The notes: generated from the sequence alone by a model not told the origin. A stretch of DNA of 46,608 nt from Pseudomonadota bacterium (GCA_003962985.1 RXKA01000135.1:1-46608), one strand, 5' to 3'; shown: positions 1 through 9,599, counted from the stretch's first letter. Numbers and translations are program-made.

Positions 1-1926
1 TCAGGTATGCGTGGTTTGATGGCTAAGCCATCAGGTGAAATTATGGAAACGCCAATTACAGCAAACTTCCGTGAAGGTTTGACAGTATCACAATACTTCA
101 TTTCAACTCACGGTGCGCGTAAAGGTCTATCAGATACGGCATTGAAAACAGCAAACTCGGGTTACTTAACTCGTCGTTTGGTGGATGTAACACAAGACTT
201 AGTGATTACTGAGAATGATTGTGGTACAACTAATGGTGTGGTAATGCGTTCAATCATCCAAGGTGGTGACGTAATCGAATCATTAAAAGACCGTATTTTG
301 GGTCGTGTAATTGCTGAGGATGTAGTAGATCCAGATAATCATAAGGTTATCGTATCAGCAGGTACATTGGTAGATGAATCATTAGTTGATGTAATTGAAA
401 AAACTAATGTGGATGAAGTTAAAGTTCGTACACCATTAACTTGTGAAACGCGTTATGGTTTATGTGCTAAATGTTATGGTCGCGATCTTGCTCGTGGTTA
501 CCAAGTTAACGTTGGTGAAGCGGTAGGTATTATTGCAGCTCAATCAATTGGTGAACCAGGTACTCAGTTAACCATGCGTACATTCCATATCGGGGGTGCG
601 GCATCTCGAGCAGCGGCGGTAAGCCAAGTTGAGGCTAAATCTTCTGGTATCGTAGGGTATAAAGATTTACGTTATGTAACTCGTCCAAGTGGTGAAAAAG
701 TTATTGTATCGCGTTCGGCTGAATTGGTTGTTTTAGATCAACATCACCGTGAGCGCGAGCAACATAAAATTCCTTATGGTTCGGTTCTTCATGTGGCTCC
801 AGATGAGAAAATTGAAGCTGGTAAGAAATTAGCTAGCTGGGATCCGCATGCGCGTCCAGTGATTTCTGAACATTCAGGTGTGATTCAATTAGAAAATATT
901 GAAGAAGGTCTGACTGTTGTTAAAGAAACCGATGAAGTAACTGGTTTAACAGCATTGAAAGTGATTGATCCTGCTAAGGTAAAAGGTGCAAAAGCTAAAG
1001 ATAAAAACTTACGTCCAGTTGCGCGTCTATTAGACGAAAATGGTCGTGAAGTTAAAATCTTGGGTAGTGATGCTCCTGTTATCATTTCATTCCAGATCGG
1101 TGATATTATTGCGGTACGTGATGGTCAAAATGTTAATGCTGGTGATGTTCTAGCTAAGAAACCACAAGAGTCATTGAAAACTCGTGATATTACTGGTGGT
1201 TTACCACGTGTTGCTGAATTATTTGAAGCACGTGTGCCAAAAGATGCAGGTATGTTAGCGCCGTTATCAGGTACTATTTCGTTCCAAAAAGAAACGAAGG
1301 GTAAACATAAAGTTAAGATTATCGCGGTAAGTGGTGAAGAAGCTGATTTGGCTATCCCTAAAGATAAGAACATCTTGGTAAATGATGGTGAGTACGTGGA
1401 ACGCGGTCAAATGATCGTTGATGGTCCTGTAGATCCACATGAACTACTTGAAATGAAAGGTATTGAAGAGTTATCTAAATATATCGCTCATGAGGTTCAA
1501 GAGGTTTATCGTTTACAAGGTGTGAAAATTAGTGATAAACACATCGAAACAGTTGTGCGTCAAATGTTACGTCGCGTTGTTGTGGTTGATCCAGGCGATA
1601 GCGGTGTATTCTTACAAGATGAACAAGTTGAGCGTGCTGCAGTATTAGATGAAAATGATGCTTTAATTGAGCAAGGTTTACGTCCAATTGAGTATAAAAA
1701 TATTCTATTGGGTATTACTCGCGCTTCATTAAATACTGACTCGTTTATTTCTGCTGCTTCGTTCCAAGAAACAACTCGTGTCTTGACTGAAGCTGCGGTA
1801 GCTGGTCGTATTGATCATTTACGTGGTCTAAAAGAAAACGTGATTATGGGTCGTCTGATTCCTGCGGGTACAGGTGCGGCTTATCATCGCGCAAAACATG
1901 CAATGACAGAACGTAGTGAAGACTAA
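1..1926 (+). CDS. rpoC: RNA polymerase beta' subunit, C-terminal part (5' truncated by window)
   Basis: This is the C-terminal 45% or so of RpoC, the subunit that carries much of the RNA polymerase active site. The reading frame is open from base 1, so the gene continues to the left. The first visible residues ([10 protein letters not shown]) correspond to about residue 775 of the E. coli protein. Numbering from the Met at position 7, the second zinc site is complete (Cys72, Cys146, Cys153, Cys156, with the E. coli spacing of 74, 7 and 3). The trigger-loop motif [14 protein letters not shown] follows. After it comes an SI3-like insertion of roughly 190 residues, as in Gram-negative proteobacteria. 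The C-terminus has the conserved [17 protein letters not shown] and GRLIPAGTG blocks. A strong terminator lies 16 bases past the stop. Confidence 0.98.
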   Translation, partial: SGMRGLMAKPSGEIMETPITANFREGLTVSQYFISTHGARKGLSDTALKTANSGYLTRRLVDVTQDLVITENDCGTTNGVVMRSIIQGGDVIESLKDRILGRVIAEDVVDPDNHKVIVSAGTLVDESLVDVIEKTNVDEVKVRTPLTCETRYGLCAKCYGRDLARGYQVNVGEAVGIIAAQSIGEPGTQLTMRTFHIGGAASRAAAVSQVEAKSSGIVGYKDLRYVTRPSGEKVIVSRSAELVVLDQHHREREQHKIPYGSVLHVAPDEKIEAGKKLASWDPHARPVISEHSGVIQLENIEEGLTVVKETDEVTGLTALKVIDPAKVKGAKAKDKNLRPVARLLDENGREVKILGSDAPVIISFQIGDIIAVRDGQNVNAGDVLAKKPQESLKTRDITGGLPRVAELFEARVPKDAGMLAPLSGTISFQKETKGKHKVKIIAVSGEEADLAIPKDKNILVNDGEYVERGQMIVDGPVDPHELLEMKGIEELSKYIAHEVQEVYRLQGVKISDKHIETVVRQMLRRVVVVDPGDSGVFLQDEQVERAAVLDENDALIEQGLRPIEYKNILLGITRASLNTDSFISAASFQETTRVLTEAAVAGRIDHLRGLKENVIMGRLIPAGTGAAYHRAKHAMTERSED

Positions 1927-1942
1927 TTTCTAGCAGAGATGT

Positions 1943-1977
1943 AAATCCTCACCTCTTATGATGGTGGGGATTTTTTC
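1943..1977 (+). terminator. Intrinsic terminator after rpoC
   Basis: An 11-bp stem (1943-1953 with 1963-1973, one U-G wobble) has a 9-base loop and is followed by a run of T. It closes the rpoC transcription unit. Confidence 0.9.
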
Positions 1978-2009
1978 TATATTAACACTATGATAATTCT
2001 AATCAATTG

Positions 2010-2018
2010 TGCTATAAT
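2010..2018 (+). promoter_or_regulatory. Extended -10 promoter for trxA
   Basis: TGCTATAAT is a perfect extended -10 (TGnTATAAT) placed 45 bases before the trxA start and just after the rpoC terminator. No good -35 hexamer is seen at 17 bases, which is normal for extended -10 promoters. Inference from sequence only. Confidence 0.6.
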
Positions 2019-2062
2019 GACGTACAAGTTCAACTTGCAAATTTTTAAGGTTAAAAGAAACT

Positions 2063-2386
2063 ATGAGTAATTTATTACATGTAACTGATGCATCATTTGA
2101 AGCTGAAGTTTTGAAATCAGATCTTCCTGTTGTTGTGGATTTTTGGGCGGAGTGGTGTGGTCCATGCCGTATGATCGCTCCTGTACTAGAAGCGTTGGCA
2201 CAAGAATACGCAGGGAAAGTAAAAATTGTCAAAGTAAATGTTGATGAAAATAGTGTTTCTGCTGCTACTTATGGTGTGCGCGGAATTCCTACATTGTTGT
2301 TATTTAAAGCTGGTAATGTGTTAGACACTAAAGTCGGAGCATTGCCTAAGGGTCAATTAGCCGCATTTATTGACAGCAATATCTAA
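2063..2386 (+). CDS. trxA: Thioredoxin 1
   Basis: A 107-residue classical thioredoxin, the cytoplasmic dithiol reductant for ribonucleotide reductase, methionine sulfoxide reductases and other proteins. The active site WCGPC is at residues 31-35 (Cys32, Cys35) and the cis-proline motif GIPTLLLF is present. Length and both motifs fit E. coli TrxA. It is a single-gene unit with its own extended -10 promoter upstream and a perfect terminator downstream. The Shine-Dalgarno sequence is weak (AAGG, 12 bases before the ATG). The trxA-rho order is common in beta- and gammaproteobacteria. Confidence 0.97.
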   Translation: MSNLLHVTDASFEAEVLKSDLPVVVDFWAEWCGPCRMIAPVLEALAQEYAGKVKIVKVNVDENSVSAATYGVRGIPTLLLFKAGNVLDTKVGALPKGQLAAFIDSNI

Positions 2387-2394
2387 AATAGATT

Positions 2395-2425
2395 AAAATA
2401 GCTACCTGTTATGAGTAGCTATTTT
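2395..2425 (+). terminator. Intrinsic terminator after trxA
   Basis: A perfect 11-bp stem (2395-2405 with 2415-2425), a 9-base loop and a T-rich 3' arm. Confidence 0.85.
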
Positions 2426-2498
2426 GCTACACAATCGTTAGTTAAATTTCACTAAGTTTCCAACTCATTCAAATCAGTCCGACTTCTTCCGTTGTTCC
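2426..2498 (+). promoter_or_regulatory. C-rich, G-poor leader before rho (possible rut site)
   Basis: This 73-base part of the trxA-rho gap has about 20 C and 8 G, spread as single C or CC with little secondary structure. That composition resembles a Rho utilisation site. In E. coli, rho is autoregulated by Rho-dependent attenuation in its leader. The role here is inference from composition and position. Confidence 0.35.
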
Positions 2499-2562
2499 AG
2501 AATAAAAAATTTAAAACTGAAGTGAAAAATAAGAACAAAAACATTAATTATCTAGGTGTTAT

Positions 2563-3819
2563 ATGTATTTAACAGAAATTAAAGACCTTCACGTTGCACA
2601 ATTATTGGAATTAGCAGCAGGACATAATATTGAAGGTGCAAGTCGCTTACGTAAGCATGATCTAGTATTTGCTATTTTGCGTAAGGTTGCCGAAAAAGGC
2701 GAAAATATTTATGGTGGTGGTGTGCTGGAAGTTTTACAAGATGGTTTCGGCTTCTTGCGTTCGCCAGATACATCGTATTTAGCTAGTCACGATGATATCT
2801 ATATCAGTCCAAGCCAAATTAGACGCTTTAACCTACAAACTGGTGATACCGTCGAGGGTGAAATCAGGATGCCGAAAGAAGGTGAAAAATATTTTGCTCT
2901 TGTTCGCGTAGATAAAGTAAATGGTAATTCGCCAGAAGCTAATAAACACAAAATTCTCTTTGAAAATCTTACTCCGTTATTCCCAGATCAACAGTTACAT
3001 TTAGAGCGCGACATTAAAGGTGAAGAAAACTATACTGGACGTATTATTGACTTGTTTGCGCCAATAGGTAAAGGACAACGTGGATTATTAGTTGCACCGC
3101 CAAAAACTGGTAAGACAGTAATGTTGCAACATATTGCACATTCGATTACGACCAATCATCCAGAAGTTGAACTAATTGTATTACTTATTGATGAACGTCC
3201 TGAAGAGGTGACAGAGATGCAACGTTCAGTACGTGGTGAAGTTGTATCATCAACATTTGATGAGCCTGCAGCGCGTCATGTACAGGTTGCAGAAATGGTA
3301 ATTGAGAAAGCTAAACGTTTGGTAGAGAGTAAACGCGATGTAGTGATTCTTTTAGATTCAATCACTCGTTTAGCGCGTGCTTACAATACAGTTGCACCTG
3401 CATCAGGTAAAATTTTAACTGGTGGTGTGGATGCAAATGCATTACATCGTCCAAAACGTTTCTTTGGTGCGGCACGTAATATTGAAGAGGGTGGCTCATT
3501 AACCATCATTGCAACCGCATTGGTTGAAACTGGCTCACGGATGGATGATGTAATTTATGAAGAGTTCAAAGGAACTGGTAATATGGAATTACATTTAGAT
3601 CGTGATATCGCACAACGTCGTATTTATCCAGCGATTGATATTTTGCGTTCTGGTACACGTCGTGAGGAGTTATTGTTGAGTAAAGACCAGTTGCAAAAAC
3701 TATGGGTGCTACGCAAATTCTTATCTGAGAAACAACCGATTGAAGCAAGTGGATTTGTTTTAGAAAAAATCCGTGAAACTAAGAATAATGGTGATTTCTT
3801 TAATGCGATGACTCGTTAA
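2563..3819 (+). CDS. rho: Transcription termination factor Rho
   Basis: A 418-residue Rho, the hexameric RNA helicase that ends transcription at C-rich sites. Its length is almost identical to E. coli Rho (419). The N-terminal Rho_N and cold-shock-like RNA-binding domain (about 1-120, with [10 protein letters not shown]) precedes the RecA-like ATPase domain. Walker A is APPKTGKT near residue 180, and Walker B lies in [16 protein letters not shown]. The Q-loop and secondary RNA-binding motif [20 protein letters not shown] is intact. The gene stands alone, with a long leader and its own terminator. Confidence 0.98.
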   Translation: MYLTEIKDLHVAQLLELAAGHNIEGASRLRKHDLVFAILRKVAEKGENIYGGGVLEVLQDGFGFLRSPDTSYLASHDDIYISPSQIRRFNLQTGDTVEGEIRMPKEGEKYFALVRVDKVNGNSPEANKHKILFENLTPLFPDQQLHLERDIKGEENYTGRIIDLFAPIGKGQRGLLVAPPKTGKTVMLQHIAHSITTNHPEVELIVLLIDERPEEVTEMQRSVRGEVVSSTFDEPAARHVQVAEMVIEKAKRLVESKRDVVILLDSITRLARAYNTVAPASGKILTGGVDANALHRPKRFFGAARNIEEGGSLTIIATALVETGSRMDDVIYEEFKGTGNMELHLDRDIAQRRIYPAIDILRSGTRREELLLSKDQLQKLWVLRKFLSEKQPIEASGFVLEKIRETKNNGDFFNAMTR

Positions 3820-3822
3820 AAT

Positions 3823-3852
3823 AAAACTCTTGGTAAACATACCAAGAGTTTT
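3823..3852 (+). terminator. Intrinsic terminator after rho
   Basis: A perfect 13-bp stem (3823-3835 with 3840-3852) with a 4-base loop, starting 4 bases after the rho stop codon. Confidence 0.93.
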
Positions 3853-4270
3853 AAAGGTCATTAATCTTTGAGTTTTTTGAGTTCCTTGAACTTTTTTATA
3901 ATGAATAAACCCTCGCTTTAAATTCATATTCTCATAGCGAAGTTATTCTAGTTTTGACTCAACGTTCTTTCCCAGTTTACCTGAAGAATTATGATTGCCA
4001 TGGTTACCACTATTATCCTGTAACCAAGATTCACCAGAAAATAAATATTTCTTAATTCATCAAATCAGTACAGATACTGGTAGACTATGTTCATTACAAA
4101 TGGCGTTTTGAATGATTTAGCTGTTAAGTAATCATTAACACTTCTACCATACTCACATTGACACAATACCTGAATCAATCGCATAGATGAAGATTGGTAC
4201 AGCCTTTAGTAACCATAGTTATTGCTCAAAACCTTATTCACCAGATTACTGCTGACGTTCATTTTATCAA
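3853..4270 (-). pseudogene. Gene-free stretch; possible decayed IS5-like transposase remnant
   Basis: No intact reading frame covers this 520-base gap (3853-4376). Read on the minus strand, it has short peptide-like pieces separated by stops. One segment near 4180 gives AIDSGIVSM and one near 4100 gives IQNAICNEHSLPVSVLI. These recall the IDSTIV and TKIHAICNEHGLPV blocks of IS5/IS427-group DDE transposases, in the right order. A third segment near 4040-3930 is open for about 38 codons (begins KKYLFSGESW) and matches nothing I recognise. No terminal inverted repeats were found. This is weak pattern matching only. Confidence 0.25.
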
Positions 4271-4278
4271 CTAGTAAA

Positions 4279-4287
4279 TGCTATAAT
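4279..4287 (+). promoter_or_regulatory. Extended -10 promoter for the carboxylesterase
   Basis: TGCTATAAT, the same extended -10 as before trxA, lies about 90 bases before the esterase ATG. No convincing -35 is seen. Confidence 0.5.
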
Positions 4288-4376
4288 AGTGTCAGATGAA
4301 TAAGTAATGGTATGTAGATCGATTAACTCATACGATTAAATAAAACACAATTGATAGTAATCTGAGAGGAAGTTTA

Positions 4377-6041
4377 ATGAAGAGAGTAATCAGAATTTTA
4401 AGCACTTGTCTAGTCACAGTTTTTGCGACACAAGTGTATGCTAGTAGTGTTTTTAGCGAATCACGCCCAGTTGTTACAATAAAAAATGGTCGATTACAAG
4501 GTATAGCGATCAAGGATATGTTAGCTTATAAAAATATTCCTTATGCGGCAGCTCCAATTGGAGACTTACGTTGGCGACCACCACAGCCAGCCTATAATTG
4601 GGATGGTATTCGCGATGCGAGTAAATTTAGCGCAGCATGCATCCAGCCACAAGTGAAAGGTCTCAATAGTGAATTGATTCCAGGTTCAGAAGATTGTTTG
4701 AAGCTAAATGTCTTCACACCTAAAGAAGGTAAAAAATTGCCAGTAATGGTTTGGTTTCATGGTGGTGGTTTGGTAGAAGGATCTGCTAGCGAACCATATT
4801 ATCAGCCAGTTGGTTTAATTAAAGAAGGTGTTATCGTGGTAACGGTTGATTATCGAATTGGTAAATTTGGCTTCTTTGCGCCCAAAGAGTTAGTAGCAGA
4901 AGCCAAAAAGAATGGTGAGCCATTTGGTAATTATGGCATAATGGATCAAATTTATTCGCTTAAATGGGTTCATGATAATATTGCAGCTTTTGGTGGCGAT
5001 CCTGATAATATCACGATCTTTGGACAATCAGCAGGCGGTCGCAGCGTGACTTGGCTAATGACGTCACCAGCTAGTAAAGGATTATTCCATAAAGCTATTG
5101 CCCAAAGTGCGCAACAACTCCCATTGCGTAGCCTAAATCAAGAAAGAACTGGCATGATGTCTGAAGAATCAATTGATGCTAAATTTATGCAAGAACTCAA
5201 AGTAACCAACATGCATGATTTAAGACAGTTGCCTGCAGAGAAACTATTGATTACGCCACAAGAGTTTCAAGATGGTGAATTTGGTGGTGCTTTTGTTGAT
5301 GGGCAAATCATCATTGGTGATCCAATTCCTCTGTTTGCAGCAGGTAAACAACATAAAGTTCCATTTATGATTGGTACTAATTCATGGGATTCGAGCTATT
5401 TTGTTCTAGGTCAACCACTGGTTAAGGACTATGTGAAAAAGATGGGACAAGATCTGAATGTAATTAATAAACTATATGAATCATTTCCTGCTAAATGTAT
5501 GCTCTCGGCGCAAATAATGGCAGATGGATGGTATAGTGGAGCCGTAAAAACATTGGCTAATAGCGCTAACCAAAAAGCACCAAGCTATGCCTATTATTAT
5601 AGCTACTTAACCCCAACTATTCGTGCCTCACATATTGGTGCAGGTCATACTTATGAATTGCCTTATGTCTTTGGTGATTTGGAGAATGTTCTCATTGCTC
5701 CAGTAGTAGCTGAATCGAATACGGATATTTGTCAAAACATTATGCAGGCTTATAATGAGATGAAGCACCAAACAACTTGGTCAAGTTACTGGTTCCCTAT
5801 GGCTGCTCCAGCAAGTCATGAAGATCAGGCTATAGTGACTCAATTGACGAAAAGTTGGGCAGCATTTGCCAAAACTGGCAATCCTAACTATAGCGGTAAT
5901 AATACATGGCCACGCTATAATATCAATCATGATGTGATGCGCAACTTTGCCAATGAAAGTGAAACTTATATTGATAACCTCGATAAAGAACGTGTTAATT
6001 ATCAAATGAAAACAATTAATGCATTCTATAATATGCAATAA
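4377..6041 (+). CDS. Secreted type B carboxylesterase
   Basis: A 554-residue type B carboxylesterase (alpha/beta hydrolase fold) that hydrolyses carboxylic esters. The natural substrate is unknown. The first 22 or so residues (basic MKR, hydrophobic core, VYA-S) form a Sec signal peptide, so the enzyme should act in the periplasm or outside the cell. The oxyanion motif HGGG is at 128-131 and the nucleophile is Ser218 in GQSAGG. Asp338 (GTNSWDSSYF) sits where most relatives have Glu. His424 (GAGHTYELPYVFG) completes the triad. The disulfide-loop motif SEDCLKLNVF is conserved. A strong Shine-Dalgarno sequence (GAGAGGA) fixes the start. The gene is monocistronic. Confidence 0.93.
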   Translation: MKRVIRILSTCLVTVFATQVYASSVFSESRPVVTIKNGRLQGIAIKDMLAYKNIPYAAAPIGDLRWRPPQPAYNWDGIRDASKFSAACIQPQVKGLNSELIPGSEDCLKLNVFTPKEGKKLPVMVWFHGGGLVEGSASEPYYQPVGLIKEGVIVVTVDYRIGKFGFFAPKELVAEAKKNGEPFGNYGIMDQIYSLKWVHDNIAAFGGDPDNITIFGQSAGGRSVTWLMTSPASKGLFHKAIAQSAQQLPLRSLNQERTGMMSEESIDAKFMQELKVTNMHDLRQLPAEKLLITPQEFQDGEFGGAFVDGQIIIGDPIPLFAAGKQHKVPFMIGTNSWDSSYFVLGQPLVKDYVKKMGQDLNVINKLYESFPAKCMLSAQIMADGWYSGAVKTLANSANQKAPSYAYYYSYLTPTIRASHIGAGHTYELPYVFGDLENVLIAPVVAESNTDICQNIMQAYNEMKHQTTWSSYWFPMAAPASHEDQAIVTQLTKSWAAFAKTGNPNYSGNNTWPRYNINHDVMRNFANESETYIDNLDKERVNYQMKTINAFYNMQ

Positions 6042-6359
6042 TTGTCAGTCGTTTAAAAAATAGCATGAGGTAGATCTCTTTCATACTCAGTGGACAGATT
6101 ATAAAAGAGCCATTTTTTCATAATGACGTCGATTTTGAATCGGCGTCATGTTATTTAATCTAAGTTAAATTTTGTTATTTTAATAATCAATATAGTTAAC
6201 ATGTGAGCAAATTACACATCAGTGTTACTATATTAGAAATAGGTAATTTCAAATTGTATTAACTATAGATATGTTTCTTACAAATAGCTAATTAAATATT
6301 TGATAATAAAATGGCTACTAAATACTACAATTATTGAACTAAGATATAGAATTATGAAA
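6042..6359. other. Convergent intergenic region with one hairpin
   Basis: A 318-base AT-rich gap between the convergent esterase and cydB genes. Apart from the hairpin at 6123-6149 I see no reading frame, RNA gene or repeat. No cydX-like small gene follows cydB on the minus strand. Confidence 0.6.
6123..6149 (+). terminator. Probable terminator after the esterase
   Basis: An 11-bp stem with one wobble (6123-6133 with 6139-6149) and a 5-base loop, followed by only a weak T-rich stretch. It may work in both directions. Confidence 0.5.
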
Positions 6360-7358
6360 TTAATAAGAGATTTCATTTTTATCGCGCTTCTTACTAAAAA
6401 TTCGATAAGTTATTTGAGTGTTGATTAAAATTAATGGAATAAATACTAGTGAACCAATTAGCATAAATTTAAGCATGGCATCGTCAGATTGTACTTGATA
6501 GTAAGTTAGCTGAAACGGTACAATAAATGGTAATAAGCTTAGAACATAGTATAAATATATAATTAGATATATAGCTACAAGAATAAAGAATTGTTTACCA
6601 AATTTACGTTGATTAAATAAGCGGTACCCGTTGTATAAACTTGCGATAAGTAGTAAAGTCAGACTTATTTTCAATGCTAGATTAGTCAATGCTAGATTAG
6701 TAAATAATGAGTTTAAAGGATTCTCTACCGTTAGATACCATATTGCACCAACTACTATAATGATCATAATTGAAAGCGTTACCTTGCCAATCATTACGAA
6801 CTTGTCCTGTAATTCTTTTGTAGCTATGACGCCTAATCTACTCACCGCCAATACAGAATAAGCGGCAACTAACCCACCAGTAGTTAGAACCGTAGTTATA
6901 TTAAATAAGCTCCTTGGGGTGTATAAAGTATCTATTCTGTCAAATCCATATATCATTGAGCTCATAATGATACCTTGAGCAATAACTGCCATAAATGAGC
7001 CAATAGCAAATATGTTTTCCCAAAATTTGGTTAATTTAGTAGTCTTATATAGGAATTCAAAAGAAATACCTCTAAATAGTAAACCAATAATTAGAATCAT
7101 ACCAGGGATATAATAGGCACTAAGAATTATCGAGAATGCTAAAGGAAAACCTGCGTATAATGCCGCACCAGCAAAAACCAACCATGTTTCATTACTATCC
7201 CATACTGGTAATACCGTGTCCATCATAATATGACGTTGATGTGAATCATTAATCCATGGAAACAATAATCCAATTCCTAGCGTGAAGCCATCTAAAATTA
7301 TATATATTATAAGTACGAGCGTAATCAATAATAGCCAACATAAACCATAAGTAAACAT
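6360..7358 (-). CDS. cydB: Cytochrome bd-type quinol oxidase subunit II (CydB/CioB)
   Basis: A 332-residue multi-spanning membrane protein, subunit II of a cytochrome bd quinol oxidase, which pairs with CydA to reduce oxygen to water. Family blocks are DGFTLGIGLLFPW near the N-terminus and WDSNETWLVFAGAALYAGFP at about 53-72. The length is that of CioB/short-form CydB rather than E. coli CydB (379). It lies 21 bases downstream of cydA and is surely co-transcribed. An in-frame 15-bp tandem duplication gives LTNLA twice in a loop or helix near residue 220. No cydX-like gene is seen. Confidence 0.93.
   Translation of the reverse strand: MFTYGLCWLLLITLVLIIYIILDGFTLGIGLLFPWINDSHQRHIMMDTVLPVWDSNETWLVFAGAALYAGFPLAFSIILSAYYIPGMILIIGLLFRGISFEFLYKTTKLTKFWENIFAIGSFMAVIAQGIIMSSMIYGFDRIDTLYTPRSLFNITTVLTTGGLVAAYSVLAVSRLGVIATKELQDKFVMIGKVTLSIMIIIVVGAIWYLTVENPLNSLFTNLALTNLALKISLTLLLIASLYNGYRLFNQRKFGKQFFILVAIYLIIYLYYVLSLLPFIVPFQLTYYQVQSDDAMLKFMLIGSLVFIPLILINTQITYRIFSKKRDKNEISY
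6672..6701 (-). repeat. Exact 15-bp tandem duplication inside cydB
   Basis: Bases 6672-6686 and 6687-6701 are identical 15-mers. The duplication keeps the frame and repeats five residues (LTNLA) of CydB. Confidence 0.95.
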
Positions 7359-7379
7359 AATAAATATCCTTAGATAAAA

Positions 7380-8693
7380 TTAATGTAATATTTCTGGACC
7401 ATTTTGGATGGTCTTTTTAATATAATGACAATAGAAGTAACCAAAGACTATTCCATATACCACAATAATTAATGATAATGAAATTAGAACACTATGTACC
7501 GAAACATTTGAAATCGCATCAGAGGTTCTTATTAATCCGTAGACTATCCATGGTTGACGACCTACTTCTGCAGTAAACCATCCTGTTAAGACTGCAATAA
7601 AGCCTAGGGGAAATAAGTATTGACTTAGTTTTAGAATTCGTTGATCGGTAAAGAATTTTTGGCGATACATTAAATACGCCACAGTCATAATATAAGCTAA
7701 TAATAGAACTCCGATGCCAACCATGATACGAAAACTGTAAAAGACAATCCATACTTCAGGTTGATCTTGCGGAGTTACTGAGTCTAGTCCTGCAAGAGTG
7801 CCATTCAACAGATGAGTGTTTAGCAATGAAGCTAATTTTGGAATACCAACTTCTAGATAATTTTGTTGATGGGTATTTGAAGGAATTGCAAATAGTAATA
7901 ATGGTGCACCTTGCTGTGTATTCCATACCCCTTCAAGTGCAGCGGTTTTCATCGGTTGATATTCATAAACATGTAGCCCTGAGATGTCACCAACAAATAC
8001 TTGTAACGGAATGCTGATTGCTAGCATTGTGAATGATATTTGTAGACTACATTTAGCAAATTCAATAAATTTATTATTGTATAAATAATAACATGAGGTG
8101 CTAGTAATTGCCAAAGCTGCGACTATATAAGAAGCTAATAACATATGGCTAAAACGTGTAAATACATGGCTATTAAAAATTACAGCACTCCAATCACTGG
8201 CTATAAATTTATCATTAATGAATTGGTAGCCAACGGGATGTTGCATCCACGTATTGGCAGTCATGATCCAATATGCAGAAATTGTTGTGCCTAGGCAAAC
8301 CATTACAGTAGCCAGATAATGTAAGCGTTTACCGACTAAATTCCAGCCAAATACTACAATCCCAATAAATCCTGCTTCGATGAAAAATGCGGTTAATACT
8401 TCATAGATAAACAATGGTCCTAAGATTGAGCCAACATGTTTGGCAAATCCTCCCCAATTAGTCCCTAGTTGAAACTCCATGACTATTCCTGCAACTATGC
8501 CCATACCAAAAGTCAATGCAAAGATTTTTGTCCAGAATTTAGCAATTTGATAATAAATACCTTGACCTGTTTTAAGATATATTCCTTCAATAATAACGAG
8601 AAATGTCGCTAAACCAATTGAGAATGATGGGAAAATAATGTGAAAACTCACCGTAAACGCAAACTGGATACGTGAAAGTAGTTCCATGTCCAT
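7380..8693 (-). CDS. cydA: Cytochrome bd-type quinol oxidase subunit I (short Q-loop, CioA-like)
   Basis: A 437-residue subunit I of a bd-type terminal oxidase in the inner membrane. It is clearly shorter than E. coli CydA (522), which fits the cyanide-insensitive oxidase (CIO) branch with a short Q-loop. His18 (FTVSFHIIFP) matches the high-spin haem ligand. FIYEVLTAFFIEAGF carries the conserved acidic pair, QPMKTAALEGVW is the quinol-site Lys/Glu block, and GWFTAEVGRQPW is intact. The Shine-Dalgarno sequence AAGGAGC precedes the ATG. It is the first gene of cydAB and is divergent from a PAS-HTH regulator, which may control it (inference). Confidence 0.95.
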   Translation of the reverse strand: MDMELLSRIQFAFTVSFHIIFPSFSIGLATFLVIIEGIYLKTGQGIYYQIAKFWTKIFALTFGMGIVAGIVMEFQLGTNWGGFAKHVGSILGPLFIYEVLTAFFIEAGFIGIVVFGWNLVGKRLHYLATVMVCLGTTISAYWIMTANTWMQHPVGYQFINDKFIASDWSAVIFNSHVFTRFSHMLLASYIVAALAITSTSCYYLYNNKFIEFAKCSLQISFTMLAISIPLQVFVGDISGLHVYEYQPMKTAALEGVWNTQQGAPLLLFAIPSNTHQQNYLEVGIPKLASLLNTHLLNGTLAGLDSVTPQDQPEVWIVFYSFRIMVGIGVLLLAYIMTVAYLMYRQKFFTDQRILKLSQYLFPLGFIAVLTGWFTAEVGRQPWIVYGLIRTSDAISNVSVHSVLISLSLIIVVYGIVFGYFYCHYIKKTIQNGPEILH

Positions 8694-8744
8694 GATAAAA
8701 ATGCTCCTTAAGTCGAAAAAAATTTAGTTATGAATTGTACTCAT

Positions 8745-8752
8745 ATTATAAT
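8745..8752. promoter_or_regulatory. Overlapping divergent -10 elements between cydA and the regulator
   Basis: ATTATAAT reads TATAAT on the plus strand (8747-8752) and on the minus strand (8745-8750). It could serve both divergent genes. No -35 boxes are convincing. A small palindrome AGGGA-AAA-TCCCT follows at 8764-8776, and an FNR-like half site TTGAT is at about 8787. All of this is inference. Confidence 0.35.
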
Positions 8753-8838
8753 GACGGCATATTAGGGAAAATCCCTGAAGTTTTATTTGATAGTGATTCC
8801 AAATAACTTACCAAACTTTCTTTTCTTTTTACGTAAAT

Positions 8839-9537
8839 ATGAACATGAAGAAAAACTTAGACCAACTAATTAATATGCGGTTTGTTGATGATCTGGTTCA
8901 CAATTGGAATGGTTCTGCTCAAGCTAAGGATGCAAAAACAGGGAAATACGTAATTAGTAATCATCACAGTGCAGCTAGGTTTGGAATTGAGAATCCAGAA
9001 GCTGTTTATGGATATACTATTCAAGATTTAGATCTAATAATGAATTCTCACTGGGGTGACACAGCAAAAAGAATTGAAGATCAGGATTCACAAATTTATT
9101 ATACACAGCAGATGATTGTTGATCGTAATCGTGTATTCTTGACTGCTGCGGGACAGGTTTATGTTCATAATGTTAATAAGTATCCGATTCTCAATGGAGC
9201 GAATAAAGTCTCATTAATTTTGACAACTAACGAAGATATTACCAGTCAAATTTCTCCATTAGAACTATTGAATTTGTATCGCATGCATTATAAGATAGGC
9301 AATCGTAATGATTTGATCAGAGCTTTTTTGGCTCATATTGAAATAGTAAATTATTTTATTATTCTTCCAACATATGCTGAGCTAAATGTTTTATTAATCT
9401 ATGCGCGTTATTCGCAATTAAAGTTAGTTGCACAACATTTAAAAGTTTCATTAAAAACTGTTGACTCCCATTTAAGAAGTTTGCGAGACAAATCAAGCAT
9501 AAATTTACATGAATTGATATTAAGGATTCGCTATTGA
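8839..9537 (+). CDS. PAS-domain LuxR-type HTH regulator (beside cydAB)
   Basis: A 232-residue probable transcription factor. Residues about 15-135 look like a PAS_4-type sensor (AKDAKTGKY, then GYTIQDLD, then VHNVNKYPI, then LTTNEDIT). The C-terminus, about 170-228, is a LuxR-type helix-turn-helix (LKLVAQHLKVSLKTVDSHLRSL). There is no signal peptide or membrane segment, so it is cytoplasmic. The ligand is unknown. It is clearly related to the protein at 38515-39189: both have KDAK.GKY, N, and the WGD/WLD block in the same order. It is divergent from cydAB, which suggests respiratory or redox control, but that is inference from position. Confidence 0.75.
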   Translation: MNMKKNLDQLINMRFVDDLVHNWNGSAQAKDAKTGKYVISNHHSAARFGIENPEAVYGYTIQDLDLIMNSHWGDTAKRIEDQDSQIYYTQQMIVDRNRVFLTAAGQVYVHNVNKYPILNGANKVSLILTTNEDITSQISPLELLNLYRMHYKIGNRNDLIRAFLAHIEIVNYFIILPTYAELNVLLIYARYSQLKLVAQHLKVSLKTVDSHLRSLRDKSSINLHELILRIRY

Positions 9538-9599
9538 TATTGTTACGATTATCAATGTGATTTTCTAGTATAATTTGGCATTTATTTTAAGGAATTATT

